Positions 15,945 to 22,905 are shown, numbered from the stretch's first letter. The stretch is 23,052 nt of DNA from CAZHTS01 sp964535315 (GCA_964535315.1 CAZHTS010000073.1:1-23052), one strand, 5' to 3'. Notes: generated by a model from the letters alone, not told the origin. Made by a program: numbers and translations.

Positions 15945-16838
15945 CTATTTCTTCAACCCGGCCCACACCATGGCGATCCCACGGCGGGTCAGATTGCGCA
16001 CCATCAGCTTGCGATAGCGAGCGGTGCCACGTACATCGTCGATCGGCTTGACCGAATCCATCGCCGCGTCGGCAGCCTCATCGATCGTCGCCTCGCTGAT
16101 CGCCTTCTCCGCCAGGATGGCGGCTGCCTTCTCGGGCATCACCGGCGTCGCCGCCACCGAAGCCAGCGCGATGCGGAAGCGATAACCCGAAGCCACGCTC
16201 GCATCCGGATAAGCCAGCACCGTCACGCCCACGATCGCCAGATCGCCGACCTTGTTGCGCCCCAGCTTGAGGTATTTGCCGACGTGATCTTTGGGCGGCA
16301 GCGGTAAGAGCACCGCCGTGACGATGTCGCCCGGTTTGAGCGCCGTCTTGCCCGGCGCCTTGAAGAAGGTCGCCAGCGGCTCGACGCGGAACCCGTCCAC
16401 GCCGTGCACCCGCAGCGAGCCGCCGTAGGCCAGGCACGAACCGATCGTATCGCCGGCAGGGGAGGCGTTGCAGATATTGCCCGCAATCGTCGCCCGGCTG
16501 CGCAGCTGGTAGCTGGCCACCGACTCGCCCGCCTGAGCCAGCAGCGGGTAGTACTGCTGCACTTCGGGAGAAGCGATCACCTTGTTCATGCTCGCGGCGG
16601 CGCCAATTTCCAGCCCGCTGGCGGGGTCAAAGCGGATCACATTCATCCCTTCTAATTGTTTCACATCCACCAGATATTTGTCTTTCCAAAAGCCGTCCCG
16701 CATACGGACGATCGTGTCCGTGGCGCCCATGAAAACGCGCGCCTCGCCGGCATGCTCCGCCAAAAACTGGCTCGCTTCCTTGAGGCCGGAGGGCTTGATA
16801 TAGTCGAATTCCGGAAGAACTGGATGCGCGGTAATCAT
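15945..16838 (-). CDS. Xanthine-dehydrogenase-family FAD-binding subunit
   Basis: A 297-aa flavoprotein subunit (CoxM/XdhB/YgfM type) that accepts electrons from the 2Fe-2S subunit and passes them to NAD+ or another carrier. FAD-binding features are MGATDTIVRMRDG (37-49), a variant of the usual GGTDL phosphate loop with Ala for the second Gly, and RSRATIAGNICNASPAGD (113-130), the pyrophosphate-binding loop, here TIAGN instead of TIGGN. The C-terminal part (about 180-290) matches the CO-dehydrogenase flavoprotein C-terminal domain. The ATG at 16838 has a modest AAGGA upstream with long spacing. It is the first hydroxylase gene after the permease, following a 151-nt spacer with a stem-loop. 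Because the fused hydroxylase at 8802-11624 has no FAD domain, this subunit may serve both enzymes. Confidence 0.92.
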   Translation of the reverse strand: MITAHPVLPEFDYIKPSGLKEASQFLAEHAGEARVFMGATDTIVRMRDGFWKDKYLVDVKQLEGMNVIRFDPASGLEIGAAASMNKVIASPEVQQYYPLLAQAGESVASYQLRSRATIAGNICNASPAGDTIGSCLAYGGSLRVHGVDGFRVEPLATFFKAPGKTALKPGDIVTAVLLPLPPKDHVGKYLKLGRNKVGDLAIVGVTVLAYPDASVASGYRFRIALASVAATPVMPEKAAAILAEKAISEATIDEAADAAMDSVKPIDDVRGTARYRKLMVRNLTRRGIAMVWAGLKK

Positions 16839-16947
16839 AGAATTTCACATCCTTTTTTGCAAAATTTTTGAAGTCCAGGTCATCTTGTGCCGTACGATTG
16901 TTTATTGCTCCTCGCCAACCTGAATGACGCCGGCAGCAGAGAAGCGC

Positions 16948-16974
16948 CAGGGGCGGGAGGCACCCCCGCCCCTG
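16948..16974 (-). other. Intercistronic stem-loop after nucleobase permease gene
   Basis: CAGGGGCGGG (16948-16957) pairs perfectly with CCCGCCCCTG (16965-16974) around a 7-nt loop. It starts 15 nt after the permease stop and has no T run downstream on the minus strand. It is therefore more likely a message-stabilising or differential-expression element than a terminator. Confidence 0.7.
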
Positions 16975-16989
16975 ACCAATAAACTGCAA

Positions 16990-18399
16990 TTACAGGTTGA
17001 TGTTCTCGCGTTCCTTCACGCCAAACATGGAAGGAGGCAGCGCCAGGAAGAGCAGGTTCATCAGGATACCCACGATGGCCGCGAAGACGATCGCCGGGAT
17101 ACCATTGGGGAACAGCACCGGGATGGGGAAGGGGAACATGCCGTTCGGCAGGCCCAGGTTGCCGCCGATGCCCAGCACCAGGATGCTAGAACCGATCGCC
17201 AGTTGGCGAGGCTCGAACAGGTTGACCTTCTCCGACTGGATCAGCGCATACCCTTGCATACCGATCACGCCGAACAGGTAGATCGACAGACCGCCGGTGA
17301 CCGCCGTCGGGATGGTGTTGACCAACGCCGCCAGCTTGCCGATGAAGCCCAGGATGATGGCGATGCCACCGGCAGCCATCAACACTGCGCTCGAGTAGTT
17401 GCGGGTGATGGCCATCAGCGAATTGTTCTCGCCGTAGTTGGTGCCCGAGCAGCCGCCCAACAGACCGTTGACCATGTCATCCGCACCGTCCGCAATCAGG
17501 TTGAGGCCGATCAGGTTCTTGATCTCAACCGGCTTGCGGCCCATCTCGGCCGCCAGGGCGTCGATGTACAGGCTCATCTGGTACAGGTGCGCCGTGCTTT
17601 CCGGAATGGTGGCGATGGCGATCAGCGCCACGCTGATCATCACCCCCCAGGCATTGGGATCCTCAAACGCCGGGAAGGTAACAGAGGGCATACGCACCCA
17701 GGCCGCCGCAGCAACCACGTCAAAATTCACCAGCCCGAAGGGGATGGCAACGATGTAGCCCACGATGGCGCCCAACAAGATGGGGAGCATGCCGATCAGG
17801 CCCTTGCCCTGCAGGTAGACCGAGAAGGCCACGGTCGCGATCAGGGTGATGAAGGCCACCGTCCAGTGCGCACCGGCATTGGGCAGGTCCGCAGCGCCGC
17901 CGCGCGCCGAGTTCAGCGCAGCGCCGGCCAGGGCAATACCGATAACCGAAGCCATCGAACCGGTGATGATGGGAGGCAACACCTTATCCAGATTGGCTTT
18001 ACCAACACGCATAATCAACAGGCCAAGCAGGATGTTGAGCAAACCGGTGCCCAGGATACCGACCTGGACAACGCGCACGCCCGCCGGGCAATAGAACTGC
18101 GCCGGATCGTTGAAGCAGTCTTTGGCATACAGGTTCATAACAGTCATGACCACGGCCAGGTAGCTGAAGCTCGAGCCGTAGTACATGGGGATGCGGCGGT
18201 TGGTGACCAGCAAGGCGATGACGGTACCGATACCCGAAGCAAACAGGGTTACACCCACATCGAACTTGGTCAGGTAAGCGACCAGAACGGTCGCCGGGAA
18301 CATGGTCAGCACTTGCTGGAAGCCAAGGCTGAGCATCGGACCCCACCCAGGAACGTCCTGGGGAAGATAACCGAAGACCTTCTTTTCTTCTTTGGCCAT
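16990..18399 (-). CDS. NCS2 family uracil/xanthine permease
   Basis: A 469-aa inner-membrane nucleobase:cation symporter with about 14 hydrophobic segments. NCS2 landmarks are TM1 LGFQQVLTMFPATVLV (25-40), the TM3 region GSSFSYLAVV, TM8 TIPESTAHLYQMS with Glu267 and His271 (matching UraA Glu241 and His245) and TM10 GTNYGENNSLMAITR with Glu324 (matching UraA Glu290). The TM1 His of UraA/XanQ is Gln29 here. The ATG at 18399 has AAGGAG 7 nt upstream. It is the first gene of the long minus-strand run and is preceded by a 409-nt divergent regulatory region. Overall texture is closer to UraA/uracil permeases than to XanQ/UacT, but the xanthine-dehydrogenase neighbours suggest a purine such as xanthine or urate. 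Confidence 0.92.
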   Translation of the reverse strand: MAKEEKKVFGYLPQDVPGWGPMLSLGFQQVLTMFPATVLVAYLTKFDVGVTLFASGIGTVIALLVTNRRIPMYYGSSFSYLAVVMTVMNLYAKDCFNDPAQFYCPAGVRVVQVGILGTGLLNILLGLLIMRVGKANLDKVLPPIITGSMASVIGIALAGAALNSARGGAADLPNAGAHWTVAFITLIATVAFSVYLQGKGLIGMLPILLGAIVGYIVAIPFGLVNFDVVAAAAWVRMPSVTFPAFEDPNAWGVMISVALIAIATIPESTAHLYQMSLYIDALAAEMGRKPVEIKNLIGLNLIADGADDMVNGLLGGCSGTNYGENNSLMAITRNYSSAVLMAAGGIAIILGFIGKLAALVNTIPTAVTGGLSIYLFGVIGMQGYALIQSEKVNLFEPRQLAIGSSILVLGIGGNLGLPNGMFPFPIPVLFPNGIPAIVFAAIVGILMNLLFLALPPSMFGVKERENINL

Positions 18400-18808
18400 A
18401 CGAAACTCCTTGGATAAAAGTGTACATCAGGAAAGTCCGAAAACGAGAGCACAAGGCCACTTCAGGCAGATCACCCAATTGGGGAAGCACCACCTCCCTT
18501 ACACAAGGATTTTAAAAATTATTCGTTTTTTTATGACACTTACCTCCCCCGCGACGCGCAAGTGTGCCGTATTTAACACCGCGTACCCTTAATTATGCAT
18601 ATTTATTTTGCAAGGTCAAGCCAATCATATGTCAGACAATGGGACGACATTTGTCATACATCTGGTTAATACGGACAGGCTTTGTCATGATGAAGAAAGT
18701 AAGTGCGCGCAAAATCAATATGCTAACCTTCTTAACCCCCATTTCGCCCGCGGGTTACGCTGCTCTGTGTCCCCATCTGCCGCGATTCTCGGGTATAATC
18801 GCCCTACC
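18400..18808. other. Divergent regulatory region between permease and AllH-like genes
   Basis: This 409-base region separates the two divergent transcription units. It is much more AT-rich in its middle (18510-18730) than the flanking genes. It holds the operator-like repeats at 18626-18688, a perfect 10-base palindrome CCCAATTGGG at 18474-18483 in the permease leader, an inverted TGTCAT copy at 18533-18538, and the TATAAT box at 18794. An open frame runs through 18608-18808 in phase with the AllH-like gene, but its translation is not protein-like and has no good ribosome site. I recognise no known riboswitch in the permease leader. Confidence 0.6.
18626..18688. promoter_or_regulatory. Candidate operator array, GntR/FadR-type core
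   Basis: Three TGTCA-containing sites lie in the same orientation. ATGTCAGACAA (18629-18639) includes the perfect 9-base palindrome TGTCAGACA. TTTGTCATACAT (18650-18661) and TTTGTCAT (18681-18688) follow. The TGTCA cores are 22 and 31 bases apart, close to two and three helical turns. The first two sites have the GT-N3-AC core common in FadR-type GntR operators. CATATGTCA and TTGTCATACA also occur exactly at 3782-3790 and 3764-3773. The array can serve both divergent units. Confidence 0.5.
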
Positions 18809-18811
18809 GTG
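18794..18811 (+). promoter_or_regulatory. TATAAT box placed for a leaderless AllH-like transcript
   Basis: A perfect TATAAT at 18794-18799 ends 9 nt before the GTG start at 18809. A transcript from it would begin about 18805-18808, so the message would have almost no 5' leader. There is no Shine-Dalgarno sequence before the GTG, which fits leaderless translation. No clear -35 box is seen at the expected 18771-18776. Confidence 0.5.
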
Positions 18812-19738
18812 TTCGCTCCCGATTCCCCCCCCGCCTCTTCCGGCTGGCAGACCCTTGTGTTGCGCCAGATAGGTTGCAGCGCCCACCGGGAATTGCAAAG
18901 CGAGCGTCCCGGTAAGCTCATCGGCACCACCTCGCGCGGGCTGTTTGCCCTGCTCGATCCCCACACGATCGTATTCCTTTCTTTTGAGCCCTACGCCGGC
19001 CCACTGACCGCCAACCTGGAGCCCATTGCCCCGGCGCTGCTCGCCATCCTGCCGAGCGGCGGGGTGTTGGAGGCGCGCGGCGGAGATTTGTATTTCCCCG
19101 AGGCGCAGATTAAGATCGAAAGCGCCGCAGCCGCCGTCTGGCAGGCGCCCCCGCCCCCGGCCCCACTGCTGCCGCGCCCGCAGCAGCGCCGCAACCTGTT
19201 CGAACTCGCCGATCAGTTGCTCCAGGTCAAAGGCGAGGCCGGCTTTGCACCGTTGTTCGCCCCTTACCTGCACTCGCAGGGCGAAACCCGCCTGCCGCTC
19301 GCCAGCCGGCGCCTGCTCGCCGACCTGCGCCAGCTCACCGCCGCCCTGCGCACCCCCGACCAGCCCGCCACCCTCGACCTGCTGCTATCTTTCCTCGGCT
19401 TCGGCCGCGGCCTGACCCCCTCCGGCGACGACCTGCTGTGCGGGTTGCTGCTCTTGCGCCGCCGCGCCGGCCTCTCACCCGAAACCTGGGAGGCCCCGCT
19501 CGTCGCCGCCGCCGTCGAGCGCACCACCGCCATCAGCGCCGGCTTGCTTGCCGCCGCCGCCCAGGGCCAGGCCGACGAACGCCTGCTGCATGCCGCCGAC
19601 TACCTGCTCGCCGGCGCGCCCTCTGTTTCGCTCGCCAGCCAATCTCTCGCCGCCTGGGGCAGTTCTTCCGGCGTCGATGCGCTGTTGGGCATGGCCATCG
19701 CCCTGTCCGATTCTCTCGATGAAGGAGCTCCTGCATGA
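18809..19738 (+). CDS. DUF2877 protein, AllH/YlbF-like (oxamate carbamoyltransferase subunit family)
   Basis: A 309-aa protein of the DUF2877 family. E. coli YlbF (AllH) of this family works with FdrA (AllF) and YlbE (AllG) in oxamate carbamoyltransferase, at the end of allantoin/purine degradation. Matching segments are LGFGRGLTPSGDDLLCGLLL (196-215; E. coli has a similar GPGLTPSHDD), TTAISAGLLAAAAQG (239-253) and GSSSGVDALLGMA (284-296). A Pro-rich stretch lies at about 113-125. The GTG at 18809 was chosen because the similarity starts just after it and a TATAAT box sits directly upstream; the frame extends to 18608 without protein-like content. No AllG-like gene is in the window, and the only FdrA candidate is the partial start at 39-1. 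Its stop overlaps the next start as ATGA. Confidence 0.82.
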   Translation: MFAPDSPPASSGWQTLVLRQIGCSAHRELQSERPGKLIGTTSRGLFALLDPHTIVFLSFEPYAGPLTANLEPIAPALLAILPSGGVLEARGGDLYFPEAQIKIESAAAAVWQAPPPPAPLLPRPQQRRNLFELADQLLQVKGEAGFAPLFAPYLHSQGETRLPLASRRLLADLRQLTAALRTPDQPATLDLLLSFLGFGRGLTPSGDDLLCGLLLLRRRAGLSPETWEAPLVAAAVERTTAISAGLLAAAAQGQADERLLHAADYLLAGAPSVSLASQSLAAWGSSSGVDALLGMAIALSDSLDEGAPA

Positions 19739-20082
19739 GTCTCAACGACCCCACCACCATCCTCGTCATCGCCGTCATGATCTTTTATGCCCGCCTCTTC
19801 TGGCTGCAATGGAAACGCGCCGGCCTGGAACGCAAGCTCAATCAAAGCCTGGCCGCCAACGATAAGAAACGTAACAAGAAAGAAGACCAGCCGCGCCAGC
19901 CTGTTTATCTCAACCTCAGCTTTCACATCACCAACTGGTGGCTGGCAGGAGGCGGGATCCTCTTCCTGGTCGCCGGCTTTGTCCTTAAACTCATCCCATA
20001 CTTCGACCAGGCCTTCGCCGTAAACCCCTGGTGGATGGCCATGTCGCTGGGCATCGTCATGATCGGTTTCAGTTACAATTAG
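19735..20082 (+). CDS. Small conserved-looking membrane protein, unknown function
   Basis: A 115-aa protein I do not recognise. It has three likely membrane helices (about 8-25, 67-88 and 95-113) and a strongly basic cytoplasmic loop (27-55, rich in Lys/Arg and including KKRNKKE). The ATG at 19735 overlaps the AllH-like stop (ATGA) and has GAAGGAG 7 nt upstream, so co-translation with AllH is well supported. Its stop overlaps the ribosome site of the next gene. Operon position alone suggests a link to the AllH-like protein or the following protein. There is no visible catalytic motif, so no function is proposed. Confidence 0.75.
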   Translation: MSLNDPTTILVIAVMIFYARLFWLQWKRAGLERKLNQSLAANDKKRNKKEDQPRQPVYLNLSFHITNWWLAGGGILFLVAGFVLKLIPYFDQAFAVNPWWMAMSLGIVMIGFSYN

Positions 20083-20092
20083 GAGTCTCCTT

Positions 20093-20677
20093 ATGTCACG
20101 CAATAAGGCCATCACCTGCCCGCAATGCAGACAAAGCGATCATGTAATTAAGGTCAGCCGGCTTTATATCCTGGGACTTTCCAATCAATATCTGCAAGGT
20201 AAAAACAAACGCCTCTGGACAGAGCATGAAGAGCAACAACCCGACCCCGATGATCCTGTCTTGCAGCTCTCTCGCCAGGAAATCAGCAGCCTCAGCAAAC
20301 ATTTTTCCCCACCCTCTGGCGGAAGTCGGCGCGGCGAATATCTGCACCCGGATTGGATTGTGATCGCTGCTTCGCTGGTCGCTTTATTCTTTTTATACCA
20401 GGTCGTCCTGACCAATTCTCTGCCCGACATCCTCATTTTTGTCGCTATTGGCATCCTCGCCTACGGCGCCTATTTTTACTTCCGCAAAAAACTCGTTGCT
20501 CGTCATCGCGCGAAACTGGAAGCCCAGGCCGAAGAAGTCCGTCTGGTCGAAAAAGCGATCGGTCGCTGGATGAAACTGTATTACTGCACCCACGACCAGA
20601 CCGTCTTCGACGTCACCAGCCGCCAGGTCATCCCGCTCGACGAATTTAAATATTACCTGTTCGACCGGAGAAAGTAA
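20093..20677 (+). CDS. Hypothetical membrane protein with N-terminal CPQC zinc-ribbon-like motif
   Basis: A 194-aa protein of unknown function. Residues 1-22 contain a CPQC knuckle (Cys9, Cys12) like half of a zinc ribbon; the only other Cys is Cys165 in YYCTHDQTVFD near the C-terminus, so a complete four-Cys site is not seen. Two membrane helices follow at about 87-105 and 111-130, then an amphipathic charged helix (132-160) that could form a short coiled coil. The ATG at 20093 has AGGAG 7 nt upstream, overlapping the previous stop, so it is the third gene of the plus-strand operon. It ends in an inverted-repeat region that separates it from the convergent WD40 gene. Confidence 0.75.
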   Translation: MSRNKAITCPQCRQSDHVIKVSRLYILGLSNQYLQGKNKRLWTEHEEQQPDPDDPVLQLSRQEISSLSKHFSPPSGGSRRGEYLHPDWIVIAASLVALFFLYQVVLTNSLPDILIFVAIGILAYGAYFYFRKKLVARHRAKLEAQAEEVRLVEKAIGRWMKLYYCTHDQTVFDVTSRQVIPLDEFKYYLFDRRK

Positions 20678-20762
20678 CACGGATCCCACGGATCAAACAC
20701 GGATTGCAAAGCACATCGTTTCGATCCGTTAAATCCGCCCCAATCCGTACAATCCGTGTTAC
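20674..20762. repeat. Inverted array of ACACGGAT-type repeats between convergent genes
   Basis: Three forward units (cores ACGGAT at 20679-20684, 20688-20693 and 20699-20704) face a set of reverse units (ATCCG cores at 20723, 20733, 20743 and 20752). The outer arms GTAACACGGAT (20674-20684) and ATCCGTGTTAC (20752-20762) are perfect 11-base complements, and CGGATTG (20700-20706) matches CAATCCG (20741-20747). The whole can fold into one long interrupted hairpin. Similar ACACGGATT tandem sequences occur between genes in many bacteria. The array may act as a two-way terminator; there is no T run. Confidence 0.7.
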
Positions 20763-20769
20763 AAGATCG

Positions 20770-22773
20770 TCATTCACCCATGTTCCACAGCCACACCGTG
20801 CCATCTTCCATCACCGCCGCCAGCCGGCGGCCATCCGGCGACCAGGCAGGTTGAGAGCAATTCAGCCCGGCTAACGCCAGTTCCGGCAGTTCTCCTGAGC
20901 GGGCGAGCCGTGTATCCGCCGTATTCCACATCACCAGGCGGCCATACTTTCCACCAATACACACGGCCGCCAGCGTGCCACCCGGAGTCAGCGCCGGAGA
21001 GACGTATTCCCCCCCGCCGTACAGCGCCGTCACCCGCTCGCGACTGCGCACGTCCCACACCACCGCCACCGGCTCGGCCGGCCAGATCAAGCCGCTGTTA
21101 AATCCGGCCGCCAGCCGCCCATCTGTACGCCAGTTCAACCCCCGCGCCGAATTAAAATAGGAATACGGCGTGAGGGTATGCTCAAGCACGGCACTCTGCT
21201 CGCCGCTGGCCGCCTGCCACACAAAAACCGGGCCATCCCACATCCCCGCCGCCAGCCGTTTACCGTCCGCCGACCAGGCCAGGCTGATCACCGGGTTCTG
21301 GGGAAATTCCAGACTGGCACGCCACTCTGGCAGGACAGATGCGTTCCAGCGTTCTTCGCCCGAAAGCGCATCCAACACCCGCACCTGGCGGTCATTTAAC
21401 CCCAACGCAATTTGTCCGCCGTCGGGCGACCAGGCCACGCTACGGACGGTTCCTCCTTCCACCTTGATCCGCTTTCGTTCGCTCCAGCGCGCCGCATCAA
21501 CCCACAACAACTGGTCGCCGCCGGAGCACACCACCAGTTGTTCCCCATCCGGCGCCCAACTCAATCCCTCAATCCCCCGTGGATCGTCAAAACGTTTCAA
21601 TAAATTACCGGCCACATCCCACAACAACAATGTCCCGCCTCTCTGAAACAGGTTGGTGGCAGTCGCCAATGTGTCACCGTCGGGGGCCCAGGCCAGCTGC
21701 CCCTGATAGCCAAAGTGTTCCGTTAACACCCGCAGCCGGCGCTGGCTGCCCACCTCCCAGGCCTCGATCTGTTCTCCGGCCCATACAAACAACGTCTCAC
21801 CGTTCCCCCACCGCAGTCCGTGGATATCCGTCTCACACTGCCAACGCCCACGTACAGTTCCTGTGGCAAAATCCCACACCACCACACTGCGATCCGAAGA
21901 CCCGGCCAGCAGCGCCCCGTCTCCGCGGAAGGCCGGCTCGATCCAGGTTTGGCCGCGTAAATCGTGCAGGCTCCGCTGCTCACCGCTGTTCAAATCCCAC
22001 AGATGAAGCACATTCAAGGAACCCACCGCCAGCGTCCGCCCGTCGGGGGCATAGGCCACCCGTCCCCACTCCGTACGGCCCAACTCCAGATCGTGCGTCG
22101 CATCCCAACGCAGCGACCGATCGTCCAGCGACATGGCCACCTCTGAGCCGTCCGGCTTCAACGTCATACTGCTCATATAATCTTGCAGAAAAGCCACCCG
22201 CCGGCCCAACCCAGACGACATCTCGACCAGTTGAGCATTCCATTCGCCCGGCGCCGAATCACACTCTCCCCCGGTTTGCCCATATCGCGGAATACACAGT
22301 CTGCGATACTGCTCTACCAATACGACCGCATGTTCGCCATCCGGCCAGCGCACTTCAGCAGAATCCAGGACACCGTCAAGCTGCCATTGGTGCACGATCT
22401 GCCCCGTATCCACCTCCCACTCCATCAACTGCCGGCGATTCGCGTCGGTCTTCTGCACCCCCACCAGCCGGCGTCCATCGGGGCGAAAGCTCAGGGCGTC
22501 TACCGCACTCCACGGCCAGGCCGCCAACAAATCAAACGAACCGGCGTCATACAAATAGACCCCCGCCATGCTGGCCACCGCCAGCCGGGCGCCATCCGCC
22601 GACACGGCAAAAGAAACGATCCGGCCTTTGCCCAATCGCGCCGCCGCCCCCGCTGGAAGCGGCGCGTTCACCGCTACGGCCCGCTTCTCCTTTACCGCCC
22701 CCCCGCTCCAGGCCAGCGCTAACGCTGCCGCAATCAAAACCAACGTCAGACCTGCCAACATCGTCCGTTTCAT
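20770..22773 (-). CDS. Exported WD40-repeat beta-propeller protein
   Basis: A 667-aa protein with an N-terminal hydrophobic segment (about 5-22, after MKRT) that is a signal peptide or membrane anchor; no lipobox Cys is present. The rest is a chain of about 40-45-residue WD40 units. Each has an SPDG-like turn (FRPDG, LKPDG, YAPDG, WAPDG, WSPDG, WSADG, WRTDG) and a following V/L-W-D strand end (LHLWDLNSG, VVVWDFATG, LLLWDVAG, VWLWNMGE). Ten to fourteen units would make one or two propellers. WD40 propellers are scaffolds for protein contacts, and no catalytic domain is fused. The ATG at 22773 has GAGGTG 4 nt upstream. It converges on the AllH operon across the repeat array and shows no obvious functional link to purine breakdown. 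Confidence 0.88.
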   Translation of the reverse strand: MKRTMLAGLTLVLIAAALALAWSGGAVKEKRAVAVNAPLPAGAAARLGKGRIVSFAVSADGARLAVASMAGVYLYDAGSFDLLAAWPWSAVDALSFRPDGRRLVGVQKTDANRRQLMEWEVDTGQIVHQWQLDGVLDSAEVRWPDGEHAVVLVEQYRRLCIPRYGQTGGECDSAPGEWNAQLVEMSSGLGRRVAFLQDYMSSMTLKPDGSEVAMSLDDRSLRWDATHDLELGRTEWGRVAYAPDGRTLAVGSLNVLHLWDLNSGEQRSLHDLRGQTWIEPAFRGDGALLAGSSDRSVVVWDFATGTVRGRWQCETDIHGLRWGNGETLFVWAGEQIEAWEVGSQRRLRVLTEHFGYQGQLAWAPDGDTLATATNLFQRGGTLLLWDVAGNLLKRFDDPRGIEGLSWAPDGEQLVVCSGGDQLLWVDAARWSERKRIKVEGGTVRSVAWSPDGGQIALGLNDRQVRVLDALSGEERWNASVLPEWRASLEFPQNPVISLAWSADGKRLAAGMWDGPVFVWQAASGEQSAVLEHTLTPYSYFNSARGLNWRTDGRLAAGFNSGLIWPAEPVAVVWDVRSRERVTALYGGGEYVSPALTPGGTLAAVCIGGKYGRLVMWNTADTRLARSGELPELALAGLNCSQPAWSPDGRRLAAVMEDGTVWLWNMGE

Positions 22774-22899
22774 CGTTCACCTCGCTCTATCTGGCTCTTT
22801 CATATAGATTAACGGCGCAGATACCCATTCGGGGGCACTGCAAGATGGTAAAATACCGGACAGGTTTTGCGGATTCCTATGGACATCCTTCTCACCGAT

Positions 22900-22905
22900 T
22901 ATAAT
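22900..22905 (+). promoter_or_regulatory. TATAAT -10 box upstream of the right-end gene
   Basis: A perfect TATAAT at 22900-22905 in AT-rich sequence, 65 nt before the ATG at 22971. No good -35 hexamer is present at normal spacing (22877-22882). The 197-nt gap between the divergent WD40 gene and this gene holds nothing else that I can assign. Confidence 0.35.

Noticed and set aside
16924..18417. Plus-strand open frame (497 codons) opposite the permease gene
   Set aside because: The translation is extremely Gln/Asp/His rich and covers the membrane-protein gene exactly, as expected for the complement of a hydrophobic coding sequence.
18400..18540. Possible riboswitch in the permease leader
   Set aside because: I found only a weak GGGAG/CUUCCC hairpin and the palindrome CCCAATTGGG. 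The conserved core of the purine, xanthine, guanidine or molybdenum-cofactor classes was not recognisable.
18608..18808. N-terminal extension of the AllH-like frame up to 18608
   Set aside because: The added residues are not protein-like, have no ribosome site and would run through the operator array and the TATAAT box.
21579..22904. Plus-strand open frame (441 codons) opposite the WD40 gene
   Set aside because: It is Pro/Arg/Ser-rich shadow sequence; the minus strand carries regular WD40 repeats.
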